From contig JAFWIQ010000001.1 in the NCBI GenBank assembly GCA_017511865.1, positions 1 to 38,137 of the forward strand: a DNA stretch of 38,137 nt, in the 5' to 3' direction. This document shows positions 1 through 7,662 of this stretch, piece after piece. Position 1 is the first letter of the stretch; the number at the start of each line of letters is the position of its first letter. The DNA comes from Candidatus Saccharimonadota bacterium (lineage in GTDB: Bacteria > Patescibacteriota > Saccharimonadia > Saccharimonadales > Saccharimonadaceae). The position numbers and the translations under genes are program-made. Below the pieces are notes generated by a model. It was given only the letters and a program-made list of their open reading frames with translations, was not told the DNA's origin and did no database searches.

Positions 1-228
1 GGACCGAGATGGACGCATCTCTAGTGTGCCGGTTGTGGTCAACTACTGCATTGCCGGGTAGCTATGTGCGGAAGAGATAAGCGCTGAAAGCATATTAAGC
101 GCGAAGCCCACTCCAAGATAAGGATTCCCTAGGAGACTCCAGAAAGAAGATCTGGTTAATAGGCTATAAGTGGAAGTATGGTAACATATGGAGCTGAGTA
201 GTACTAATAGGTCCATCGCCTTTTTATG
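1..228 (+). rRNA. rrl: 23S ribosomal RNA, 3' end (partial)
   Basis: The stretch reads as the last part of bacterial 23S rRNA: it has the conserved block around 194-210 (agctgagtagtactaatagg), equivalent to the E. coli segment ending in ggtactaatgaacc, just before the mature 3' end. The 5' part lies outside the window. The 3' end at about 228 is estimated by comparison with E. coli and may be off by several bases. A 5S gene follows on the same strand after a spacer of about 100 bases with no tRNA. A small hairpin at 248-263 (cggtgt/acaccg) lies in that spacer and may take part in processing. Confidence 0.93.
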
Positions 229-326
229 TTTTGGACTTAGCTAGCAACCGGTGTTTGAACACCGTGCGTCTTAAAATCTTTGCATCTTATGGACATCAAT
301 AGTAATAATTGACGCTCAATTGTTAC

Positions 327-438
327 GATTTGGTGCCCATAGCGCTGGGGAAATACCTGTTCCCATTCCGAACACAGAAGTCAAGCCCAGTAGCGCCGAT
401 TATACTGCAACAGCGGGAAACTAGGAAGGTGCCAAATT
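327..438 (+). rRNA. rrf: 5S ribosomal RNA
   Basis: About 112 bases long. The ends pair to form helix I (gatttggtgcc at 327-337 with ggtgccaaatt at 428-438). The conserved inner block cccattccgaacacagaagt is at 361-380, as in bacterial 5S. It follows the 23S gene in the usual order and is followed by an intrinsic terminator. Ends are set from the closing helix. Confidence 0.95.
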
Positions 439-444
439 ATGCAG

Positions 445-471
445 AAAACCACCCTTTATGAGGGTGGTTTT
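445..471 (+). terminator. Intrinsic terminator of the rRNA operon
   Basis: A perfect 11-bp stem (aaaaccaccct 445-455, agggtggtttt 461-471) with a five-base loop and a T run lies seven bases after 5S. It is placed to end rRNA transcription. Confidence 0.88.
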
Positions 472-477
472 TGCTAG

Positions 478-507
478 AAAATATCCCGCCTGTTGGCGGG
501 ATATTTT
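478..507. terminator. Bidirectional hairpin between 5S and sahH
   Basis: A perfect 13-bp stem (478-490 with 495-507) with loop tgtt and A/T flanks on both sides. It can act as a second rRNA terminator on the + strand. On the minus strand it is the terminator for sahH, whose stop codon is eight bases away. Confidence 0.85.
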
Positions 508-515
508 GTAAGTGT

Positions 516-1760
516 TTAGTTTGGGCTATAGTATGAATACTGATCGACGGTGAGCTGATCTATCTTGATGCCAAGAGCATCCAATTTGGACCAAGCTACG
601 GAATCATCAATATCCCTGGGGAGATTGTATACTTTACGACTGAGAGTACCATGGTGGTCGATTAAGTATTTCAACCCGAGAGTCTGGAGAGAGAAGCTCA
701 TGTCCATGATTTCGGCGGGATGGCCATCACCGGCAGCGAGATTGACAAGGCGACCTTCGGCGAGTACGTTAAGAGTGTGGTTGTAGGAAAGATGGTAGCC
801 AGTGACTCCATTGCGTCTCTCGCTGGTAGACTTTGAAATGCTGCGTAACTGTTTGAGATTGATTTCGACGTCAAAATGTCCGGCGTTGGCTAAAAAAGCA
901 TTGTTGTGCATTTTGTTGAAGTGGGCGCTAGTGATGACATCTTTGCAGCCAGTAGCAGTGATAAAATAGTCGCCGATTGGGGCGGCTTTTTCCATTTTCA
1001 TGACGATAAATCCGTCATGGTGTGCTTCTAGGGCTTTGGCGGGATCGATTTCGCAAACGATAACTTTGGCGCCGAGTCCATGTGCGCGCATAGCAATACC
1101 GCGACCACAATAGCCATAACCAGCAATGACAACATTTTTGCCAGCAATTAAAGTATTGGTGGCGTGCATGATGGCTTCCAGGACAGATTGGCCAGTGCCG
1201 TAGCGATTATCATAATAATGTTTGCAACGGGCATCATTGATGTCTATCATTGGGAAGGGTAGGGTTTTTTGCTTTTGGCGTTGTCTGAGTCTAAGTACGC
1301 CAGTGGTGGTTTCTTCGCATCCGCCAATTACTGGCCAACGTTTGGATTCGGGAAGATCGCAATAAGCTTCTAGTAAATCTCCACCGTCGTCAATGATGAG
1401 ATCGGGCTGATGTAATAACACTGCTTTAAGATGGCGCCTGTAGGTTTCTTCGTCTACGCCGTGAATAGCATATACTTCAATATCGTTCGTATTTGTGGCA
1501 AGAGCTGCAGCTATGTCGTCTTGAGTGGATAAAGGATTGCATCCAGTAATGAAGACGGAAGCCCCAGCATTAGAAAGGATTGTTGCAAGATAGGCAGTTT
1601 TGGCTTCCATATGGATGGACATGCCAATTTTAAAGCCAGCAAAAGTTTGCTTTTTTGCCAATTCTATGCCTATTTTGGTGAGTGTAGGCATAAAATCTTT
1701 TACCCATCTAATTTTCTGGTTGCCACTGCTAGCAAGAGCAGGATTTTTGATAACCGACAA
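516..1760 (-). CDS. ahcY: Adenosylhomocysteinase (S-adenosylhomocysteine hydrolase)
   Basis: Cytosolic enzyme splitting S-adenosylhomocysteine into adenosine and homocysteine, removing the inhibitory product of SAM-dependent methylation. Family signs: DDGGDL and GGCEETTTGV in the first half, RYGTGQS before the NAD domain, and the dinucleotide motif GYGYCGRG near residue 215. At 414 residues it is close to the shorter bacterial forms. The family's C-terminal tail (K-x-DHYRY type), which reaches into the neighbouring subunit's NAD site, is not recognisable; the protein ends DQYSYYSPN. The start chosen is TTG at 1760 because GGAGG (complement of 1769-1773) lies eight bases upstream. An in-frame TTG five codons further out overlaps this ribosome site. 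It has its own promoter and leader hairpin and lies downstream of nusA on the same strand. Confidence 0.9.
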   Translation of the reverse strand: MSVIKNPALASSGNQKIRWVKDFMPTLTKIGIELAKKQTFAGFKIGMSIHMEAKTAYLATILSNAGASVFITGCNPLSTQDDIAAALATNTNDIEVYAIHGVDEETYRRHLKAVLLHQPDLIIDDGGDLLEAYCDLPESKRWPVIGGCEETTTGVLRLRQRQKQKTLPFPMIDINDARCKHYYDNRYGTGQSVLEAIMHATNTLIAGKNVVIAGYGYCGRGIAMRAHGLGAKVIVCEIDPAKALEAHHDGFIVMKMEKAAPIGDYFITATGCKDVITSAHFNKMHNNAFLANAGHFDVEINLKQLRSISKSTSERRNGVTGYHLSYNHTLNVLAEGRLVNLAAGDGHPAEIMDMSFSLQTLGLKYLIDHHGTLSRKVYNLPRDIDDSVAWSKLDALGIKIDQLTVDQYSYYSPN

Positions 1761-1795
1761 AATAAACACCTCCAAAAAAATAAATGTACAAGAAG

Positions 1796-1818
1796 AACGG
1801 AGCTATAGGCGCCCCGTT
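1796..1818 (-). promoter_or_regulatory. Leader hairpin upstream of ahcY
   Basis: An 8-bp stem with one G-U pair (aacggagc 1796-1803, gccccgtt 1811-1818) lies between the likely ahcY promoter and its ribosome site. It does not match an SAH riboswitch that I can recognise. It could stabilise the mRNA or attenuate transcription weakly. Confidence 0.35.
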
Positions 1819-1833
1819 TTTCTAGCTGGTTTA

Positions 1834-1862
1834 ATTATAACATATTTTGTGTTTTTGGAAAA
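1834..1862 (-). promoter_or_regulatory. Likely ahcY promoter
   Basis: Read on the minus strand: perfect -10 TATAAT (1834-1839), 17-base spacer, weak -35 TTTTCC (1857-1862). It lies just past the nusA stop, so ahcY can be transcribed independently. Confidence 0.5.
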
Positions 1863-1868
1863 ATATGG

Positions 1869-3014
1869 TTATTCTGTTGTAGTTTGATCCGCTGAATCTT
1901 CTGTTGGTTCGTCGGCCGTTTCTTCTTCGATAGCGCTGAGTAAGGCGTCTTCGACGTTTTGCTTTTTCTTCTTTGCTGTGGGTTTAGATAAGACAATATC
2001 TATGTCATAACCAGTGAGTTTGGATGCTAGGCGGACGTTTTGACCTTGTTTGCCGATAGCAATAGATTGCTGATCTTCGGATACGTAGACTTTGGCTTTT
2101 TTGCCATCGATTTCTACTTTGATGATTTCGGCGGGACTGAGGGCTTCACGGATATATTCGGAGGCGTTATCACTCCAGTTGATGATGTCGATTTTTTCTT
2201 TATCGCCGATTTCGTTCATGACGGCTCCTACGCGGATGCCACGGCCACCGACGAAGGTCCCAACTGGGTCGACTCCTGGAACGGTAGACATAACGGCGAT
2301 TTTGGTACGACGACCAGCTTCGCGTGCGATGCCACGGATTTCGACGCTACCGTTTTCGACTTCGGGAACTTCTTGGCGGAAAAGACATTCGATAAACTCG
2401 GCAGAACCTCGAGAAACTATTAGCTGGGCTCCGCGTTCACCTCGTTCAATGTTTTTGATATAAACTTTGATACGATTGCCAACGGTGTAGTATTCTCCGT
2501 CGATTTGTTCGGATCTAGGCATGATAGCGTTGGCGTGGCCGAGATCGATACGGACGAGTTTGGGCTCAACGCGGGAAACGGTACCAGTGACAATGGTGCC
2601 AATTTTGTCTTCAAATGCCGTCAATACGGCATCGTTTTCGGCTTCACGGAGGCGTTGAACGACGACTTGCTTGGCGGTCATGGCGGCAACGCGACCGAAA
2701 CTTTTGACTTTGAATTTTTCTTCGACAATGTCGCCAATTTTGGCGTTTTTGCCAGCTTCACTGATTGGAATTTCGGTTGATGGGTTGTAGGCTAGGCCAT
2801 CTTCGATGACTTCTCTTGCAACAAAAACTTCGGCTTCGCCAGTTTTAGTATTAAGAACGGCGCGAACGTTCATGTCGCGATCGCCATTGTCTTTACGCCA
2901 AGCGGCGGCGATGGCTTGTTCAATGACGTTTAGCACGGTGTCTTTTGGTAGGCCTTTTTCTTCGGCGATAATATCTACCATGGTAGACATTTGTTTGAGA
3001 TCTAGATTTTCCAT
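1869..3014 (-). CDS. nusA: Transcription termination/antitermination protein NusA
   Basis: RNA polymerase-associated factor acting in pausing, termination and antitermination. The 381 residues match the shorter NusA form of Gram-positive bacteria, without the E. coli C-terminal repeats. Order: N-terminal polymerase-binding domain (about 1-125); S1 domain (IGTIVTGTVSRVEPKLVRID and following); KH1 with the conserved VPGVDPVGTFVGGRG block; KH2 with IGKQGQNVRLA; then an acidic Glu/Asp/Thr tail of about 35 residues. The ATG at 3014 has AAAGG at good spacing. The usual partners rimP, infB and rbfA are absent here; the gene stands alone, divergent from RNase J. A terminator-like hairpin directly in front of it suggests autoregulation. 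Confidence 0.95.
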   Translation of the reverse strand: MENLDLKQMSTMVDIIAEEKGLPKDTVLNVIEQAIAAAWRKDNGDRDMNVRAVLNTKTGEAEVFVAREVIEDGLAYNPSTEIPISEAGKNAKIGDIVEEKFKVKSFGRVAAMTAKQVVVQRLREAENDAVLTAFEDKIGTIVTGTVSRVEPKLVRIDLGHANAIMPRSEQIDGEYYTVGNRIKVYIKNIERGERGAQLIVSRGSAEFIECLFRQEVPEVENGSVEIRGIAREAGRRTKIAVMSTVPGVDPVGTFVGGRGIRVGAVMNEIGDKEKIDIINWSDNASEYIREALSPAEIIKVEIDGKKAKVYVSEDQQSIAIGKQGQNVRLASKLTGYDIDIVLSKPTAKKKKQNVEDALLSAIEEETADEPTEDSADQTTTE

Positions 3015-3031
3015 TTGATTCCTTTCTAACT

Positions 3032-3061
3032 AAAAAACCGCCTCTATTTCAAGAGTCGGTT
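3032..3061 (-). promoter_or_regulatory. Terminator-like hairpin in the nusA leader (candidate attenuator)
   Basis: On the minus strand a 10-bp stem with one mismatch (3052-3061 with 3036-3045) is followed by TTTTTT (3037-3032), the form of an intrinsic terminator. It lies after the nusA promoter and about 17 bases before the start codon, just ahead of the ribosome site. As NusA modulates hairpin-dependent termination, negative feedback is plausible; this is inference. Confidence 0.6.
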
Positions 3062-3077
3062 AAATCTGTATGTTTTT

Positions 3078-3105
3078 ATTATATCAAAAACTTGCAAAAA
3101 GACAA
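3078..3105 (-). promoter_or_regulatory. nusA promoter
   Basis: Minus-strand -35 TTGTCT (3100-3105), 16-base spacer, perfect -10 TATAAT (3078-3083). It predicts a start near 3071 and a leader of about 55 bases containing the hairpin. It overlaps the divergent RNase J promoter. Confidence 0.7.
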
Positions 3106-3120
3106 GAGGCTTGGTATAAT
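3092..3120 (+). promoter_or_regulatory. RNase J promoter
   Basis: -35 TTGCAA (3092-3097), 17-base spacer, perfect -10 TATAAT (3115-3120). The leader to the ATG is about 32 bases with AAGGG ahead of the start. It shares 14 bp with the nusA promoter on the other strand. Confidence 0.75.
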
Positions 3121-3158
3121 AGAGATACTTAAGTTTACTTGTAATAAAAAAGGGAATT

Positions 3159-5279
3159 ATGAATCAAAAAGAAGAAGAGCGTCGTGCCCGGCTCTTAAAA
3201 TCTAGGGCAGAGCGATTGCCGGATATAAAAAGACAATTTGAAGCGGCACAAAATCGTAATTTTAATTCTAATTTTCAGGCTGGGGGAAAAGATGAGAATT
3301 TAGTAAAAAATAAAAAAAAGGTAGCTAAAAAAGCGCCAAAAAAGGCAGCAAAAGCGCCAACTCAATCAAAAGCAAAGCTTGAGGCAGAGAAGCGTAAGGT
3401 GAAACTGTCTGTAAATGCCAAAAAAGGCGATATGGTACATCATCAAAGGATGCTTTCTCAGGATGTAAACGCGCAGGCAACGCAACACATTATTGGAATT
3501 CCGGTGAATAAATCTCGTTATAATGGATATAACGGTGAACAGGTGACAAATGCGAAGTTGAAATCAGCGCGTCCGGATCCGGAATCTGTGAGGATTATTC
3601 CGATTGGTGGTATGGGGGAATTTGGAATTGGTAAAAATATGACTTTGATTGAATACAAGTCTGAGATTTTGATAGTAGATATGGGTGTATTGTTCGCTGG
3701 AGATGATTATCCGGGCGTAAATTATATGATTCCGGATATTAAATATTTAGAGGATAATAAAGAAAAGGTGAAGGCAATTTTGTTTACGCATGCCCACCTT
3801 GATCATATTGGTGCGTGTAGGCATCTTTTGCCTAAATTTAATCCTTTGACGCCTATTTATGGTACTGATTTTACGATTGGCATGATAAAGAAACAGATGT
3901 CTGAACTTGACGAGGCACCAGACCTTAATTATCAAGTAGTGGACCCATTTAAACATGAAAAAATTCAGGTTTCGGAACATTTTGGTGTGGAATTTATTCA
4001 TACCCTACATTCAATTCCGGGCAATACGGCAATTGTAGTGAGGACGCCGAACGGAGTGGTTTATTTGTCTGGTGACTGGCGTCACGAAGAACGTCCGATG
4101 GGGATACAAACGGATTATGCTAGAATTGATGAAATTGTGGCAAAAGAGGGTATTGATTTGATGCTGAATGAATCAACGAATATTGATTCGCCGGGTAGGC
4201 ATCCACATTCTGAATATGATGTAGGTGAGAATCTTGGTCGGGTGATGGACCATTATGCAAATGGCAGAGTAATTATCTCTTGTTTTTCGTCACAGATTTT
4301 AAGGATTGAGTTGATATTGAAAGAAGCGGCTGCCAGAGGAAGAAAAGTGGCCTTCTCGGGCTTTTCGATGATAAACAATGTGGAAGTAGCTCTTCGTTCG
4401 AAGGCTATAAAAGTGCCTAAGGATACCATTGTAAAAATGGAAGATATTATCAAGCTTCCGGACGAAAAAGTCTGCATTGTGTGTACTGGGTCGCAAGGGG
4501 AGTTGAATGCAGTACTGAATAGGATGGTGACGGGGGCGCATAAATATATTAAAATTAAATCTACAGATACAATTGTATTTTCGTCAAATCCGATTCCTGG
4601 CAATGAACCACATGTGGTGAATACTGTTGATGGATTATTGCGGGAAGGTGCTCAGGTGATTCAGAACGGAAAGACTCATTTGACAAATATTGGACCTTTG
4701 CATTTGTCTGGGCACGCTTATTATGAAGATCATGTGGAATTTGTGACGAGATTGAACCCTAAGAATTATATGCCCTATCATGGTGAATTTTATATGCTTG
4801 AACATAATGCAGAAATGGCCGAAAATGTGATTGGTCTACCTAAAGAGCGAATTTTGATTTGTGATGATGGTGATGTGGTGGAATTAACTAAAGATAAAAG
4901 GATTCGTAAGGCTGGTAGGATTAGTGCGGGAAATAAACTTTATGACGACGCAGACAAGCCAGTACATGAGGCAGTAGTCAAAGACAGAATTCATATTTCT
5001 AGAGAGGGTATTTTTGTGATTGTATTGACGCTAAATAAGAAAACTGGACATTTGATGAAAACACCAGATATTGTATCTAGGGCATTTATTTATCTTGACA
5101 ATTCAGAGGAATTAATCGGTAAGATTAGGCATTATTTGCGTCAAAAGACAGATAAGTCGATCTCTACCGATCCGGAAATGAAGGTATTAAAGGAAGAAAT
5201 TAAGGAAGATATTACGCATATTTTATTTGACGCAACGGGGCATACTCCGATTGTGATTCCGGTAATTAATAAAGTGTAA
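3159..5279 (+). CDS. rnj: Ribonuclease J (metallo-beta-lactamase / beta-CASP)
   Basis: Endo- and 5'-exoribonuclease for mRNA turnover and RNA maturation. The catalytic part starts near residue 143 (VRIIPIGGMGEFGIGKNM), has the zinc motif THAHLDHIG near residue 210, the GDWRHEERP block, beta-CASP features (STNIDSPG, SGFSMINN, CTGSQGE, SSNPIPGNE) and the HGEFYMLEHN block, followed by the usual C-terminal domain. At 706 residues it exceeds the typical 550-560. The excess is an N-terminal extension of about 140 residues rich in Lys, Ala and Gln, with an acidic/basic helix first and KKVAKKAPKKAAKAP in the middle. Such a tail could bind RNA or ribosomes. Start ATG has AAGGG upstream. The 3' end is 15 bases from a convergent gene with no clear terminator between. 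Confidence 0.95.
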   Translation: MNQKEEERRARLLKSRAERLPDIKRQFEAAQNRNFNSNFQAGGKDENLVKNKKKVAKKAPKKAAKAPTQSKAKLEAEKRKVKLSVNAKKGDMVHHQRMLSQDVNAQATQHIIGIPVNKSRYNGYNGEQVTNAKLKSARPDPESVRIIPIGGMGEFGIGKNMTLIEYKSEILIVDMGVLFAGDDYPGVNYMIPDIKYLEDNKEKVKAILFTHAHLDHIGACRHLLPKFNPLTPIYGTDFTIGMIKKQMSELDEAPDLNYQVVDPFKHEKIQVSEHFGVEFIHTLHSIPGNTAIVVRTPNGVVYLSGDWRHEERPMGIQTDYARIDEIVAKEGIDLMLNESTNIDSPGRHPHSEYDVGENLGRVMDHYANGRVIISCFSSQILRIELILKEAAARGRKVAFSGFSMINNVEVALRSKAIKVPKDTIVKMEDIIKLPDEKVCIVCTGSQGELNAVLNRMVTGAHKYIKIKSTDTIVFSSNPIPGNEPHVVNTVDGLLREGAQVIQNGKTHLTNIGPLHLSGHAYYEDHVEFVTRLNPKNYMPYHGEFYMLEHNAEMAENVIGLPKERILICDDGDVVELTKDKRIRKAGRISAGNKLYDDADKPVHEAVVKDRIHISREGIFVIVLTLNKKTGHLMKTPDIVSRAFIYLDNSEELIGKIRHYLRQKTDKSISTDPEMKVLKEEIKEDITHILFDATGHTPIVIPVINKV

Positions 5280-5294
5280 AGCGTTGCTTATTAT

Positions 5295-7514
5295 TCAAAA
5301 CTTTAGTGCATTTTTCTTGTTGCGTATACGTTTGTGGATATTAAATACGACTATAGATGCCGTGATTATGGTGATGATGGAAATATTAATGATGGAGTGG
5401 GTTGGGCTGTTGTTTGTGTCGGTGCTGCTACCGGTGTTTGGAACAACTATAAACTCATCGTCTTCGTCTTCATCATCGTCTTCGTCTGGGGCGGGAGTGC
5501 TATTTTCTTCCCAAACCGCATAGATAGTCTTGTCAGCAGTTAAAGTAATTTCTGCTCCTGGCTGATAGGTGGCAGTGGTGGCAGAAGCATCATTTGCCCA
5601 ACCGAGGAAAGTATAACCTGCGCGAGTAGGTGTAGTGTCGCTGATGTTGATAGAGCAAGAGGTTTCAGCTCCAGAAATAGTGCAAGTTTGATCATCTGGA
5701 ATATTGCTTGCATCATCGGTATCGTTAGCATCGTAGCTTAGGGTAAAGGTGCTAGTATTTTCTTCCCAAACCGCATAGATAGTCTTGTCAGCAGTTAAAG
5801 TAATTTCTGCTCCTGGCTGATAGGTGGCAGTGGTGGCAGAAGCATCATTTGCCCAACCGAGGAAAGTATAACCTGTGCGAGCAGGTGTAGTGTCGCTGAT
5901 GTTGATAGAGCAAGAGGCAGTAGTGGTGCCAGTAGCGATAGCAGCGATGCAATTTTGCTCTAGAGTAGTACTCTCGTCGTAATTTTGATTTAGTGTTAAT
6001 ATGTGGGTTTGGATGTCTGACATTGCTTCATAACCGCAGTATGTTGTGCCGGCAGCATTGATAATGCAGCTGATTCCGTCTGCAGAATGGCCGGTGTATA
6101 GCTTGACGGCTTTATCTAGGGCATAGTATTGATATCTGGTCGCGTCGAAGGTAATTCTGTAACCACCAAGATTGTCTCTATATGTGGCAATGGAATAAGT
6201 AGAAGGTTTGTTTAGGTTAACTTCGTTGATGGCATCGGGGGCATTATTTAGGTGGTGATGAGCGGCTTGATAGATGGTGATATTGTTGACGGCTGCTTCA
6301 CCAAAATCGGTTTTGATTCTTTTGGCGATGTTGGTTTCACTTGGGACTTTGATGGTAGGATTAATGTTCGAAGGGTTAATTTCTCCGGTTTCGGAATTGT
6401 AAAAATCTTCTGGATTTTCGTAAAGCACCGTGTATCCGTTGGCGTAGATTCCGTCTTCTGGTGTTAGTCTATACCCAATATTTTCTAGATCGCTTGGGAA
6501 ATAGGCGTATTTTTTGGTATTAGTATTGTCTGTTACTTCTGCAAAAACAGCTAGGGAATTGCCGTTTGAATTACAATTTGAAACATTGCTGCTGACGTAT
6601 GCATAAAAGTATCGATCTAGCCCTCGTGCATTGTCGTTTTTTCGTATAAATTCGGGAGTAGTTTTGAGCTCAATATTTGGATATGTGCTTCCGTCAAAAT
6701 AGATATATTGGCCATTAAATTTTGTTATGGAGGCAGAGCTGTCTATTTGTTCTTGGCTTGAATATGCCGCGAATCTAACCATGTAACCTTTTTGGCAGGT
6801 TTGATTTTCGAAGACATCAGAAGTGTTGTAAATGTATAGATTTAGATAGTCGCCGATTGGGAATTTTTGTCCTTCTGTTAAATAGGAAAAATCATCATCT
6901 TGATAAACACTGGTTCCGACATTGTCGGTAGTGTAGATGTTGGCGCTAGCTGCTTTGGCGGCATTAATGATGGTCTCGAATTTATATGAGTTTAGATTGT
7001 TTTCTTCGTTGGTTTTTTCATATTTGACGATAACATTTTTTACTTCGAATCTACTTGTGTCTTCAAGTAGGCTTCTCGCATTGCCTACGTGGTCTGAGTG
7101 GAAATGAGAAATGATGAAATAGTCGATTGTGACTTTTTCTTTTTGTTGGTAGTCGTATAAATTATTGTAGATGGCATCTAGAAACTCGGAGTTTTTGCTG
7201 GCCGTATCGATAAGAACGTACTTGTCGTCGAATGTTTTTAAGATGATTGTTTCGTTGGAACGGTAATCGGTGCCAGATGGTGTAGTGTTGGGGAATTTGA
7301 CTTCGAACATGTTGTCGGATGACAAAAACGAGCCATCTGACGAGCCTGAGGTGGCGTCGGTGATTTCTTGTAAGTGAAGTGTGGCGGTGCTGGCGATAGT
7401 GAAAAATGTGGTTATGAGAATGAGGCTCAAATATTTGAGGTTGTGAGATAATTTTTCGCCTCTACCTAAAGATCCATATATAGATCTTTTAGACCTAAAA
7501 ATTTTGTTTTTCAT
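5295..7514 (-). CDS. Secreted metallo-beta-lactamase-fold protein with InlB-type repeats and C-terminal wall/membrane anchor
   Basis: 739 residues. A basic N-terminus and hydrophobic stretch (about 26-46) form a signal peptide or anchor. Next comes a metallo-beta-lactamase domain with SHFHSDHVGN (residues 136-145), the HxHxDH zinc motif of the hydrolase superfamily; order and spacing resemble ComEC-like or secreted MBL hydrolases, substrate unknown. Two Listeria-Bacteroides (InlB B / Flg_new) repeats follow, each with GYTFLGWANDASATTATY and ending TIYAVWEEN, then an acidic Asp/Glu linker, VPNTG, a hydrophobic helix and a basic tail (HKRIRNKK). VPNTG plus helix plus basic tail resembles a sortase signal (LPxTG variant); no sortase is in the window. 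The ATG has AAGG 10 bases upstream and a 17-spaced promoter further up. The duplicated repeat is nearly identical in DNA, so the array is young. Confidence 0.82.
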   Translation of the reverse strand: MKNKIFRSKRSIYGSLGRGEKLSHNLKYLSLILITTFFTIASTATLHLQEITDATSGSSDGSFLSSDNMFEVKFPNTTPSGTDYRSNETIILKTFDDKYVLIDTASKNSEFLDAIYNNLYDYQQKEKVTIDYFIISHFHSDHVGNARSLLEDTSRFEVKNVIVKYEKTNEENNLNSYKFETIINAAKAASANIYTTDNVGTSVYQDDDFSYLTEGQKFPIGDYLNLYIYNTSDVFENQTCQKGYMVRFAAYSSQEQIDSSASITKFNGQYIYFDGSTYPNIELKTTPEFIRKNDNARGLDRYFYAYVSSNVSNCNSNGNSLAVFAEVTDNTNTKKYAYFPSDLENIGYRLTPEDGIYANGYTVLYENPEDFYNSETGEINPSNINPTIKVPSETNIAKRIKTDFGEAAVNNITIYQAAHHHLNNAPDAINEVNLNKPSTYSIATYRDNLGGYRITFDATRYQYYALDKAVKLYTGHSADGISCIINAAGTTYCGYEAMSDIQTHILTLNQNYDESTTLEQNCIAAIATGTTTASCSINISDTTPARTGYTFLGWANDASATTATYQPGAEITLTADKTIYAVWEENTSTFTLSYDANDTDDASNIPDDQTCTISGAETSCSINISDTTPTRAGYTFLGWANDASATTATYQPGAEITLTADKTIYAVWEENSTPAPDEDDDEDEDDEFIVVPNTGSSTDTNNSPTHSIINISIITIITASIVVFNIHKRIRNKKNALKF
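5501..5917 (-). repeat. Direct repeat pair of 162 bp encoding two InlB-type repeats
   Basis: 5501-5662 and 5756-5917 are direct copies with offset 255. By eye they differ at two positions (gcgcgagtagg against gtgcgagcagg). The offset is a multiple of three, so gain or loss of a unit keeps the frame. Confidence 0.88.
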
Positions 7515-7540
7515 TTTTGTGTGACCTTGTTTGTATTTCT

Positions 7541-7569
7541 AGTGTAGGATGTTTTGTTAAAAAAAGCAA
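7541..7569 (-). promoter_or_regulatory. Promoter of the secreted MBL-fold gene
   Basis: Minus strand -35 TTGCTT (7564-7569), 17-base spacer, -10 TACACT (7541-7546), about 27 bases before the ATG. The intergenic region is shared with the divergent flavoprotein gene. Confidence 0.5.
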
Positions 7570-7609
7570 GAGTTTTTTGGCTTTTTTGATTTTTTGTAAT
7601 ATGAATTTG

Positions 7610-7638
7610 TTGAAAAAATAAGATTTTTGGGCAATAAT
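7610..7638 (+). promoter_or_regulatory. Promoter of the thioredoxin-reductase-like gene
   Basis: -35 TTGAAA (7610-7615), 17-base spacer, -10 AATAAT (7633-7638), followed by an AGGGAG ribosome site (7649-7654) before the GTG at 7663. Confidence 0.55.
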
Positions 7639-7662
7639 AAAGATGTATAGGGAGATAAATTT

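Noticed and set aside
1796-1818. SAH riboswitch before ahcY
   Set aside because: The position is attractive, but only a single short hairpin is present, without the pseudoknot and conserved bases of that class.
5501-5917. Insertion sequence or mobile repeat
   Set aside because: The copies encode a known protein repeat in frame with period a multiple of three; simple tandem duplication explains them.
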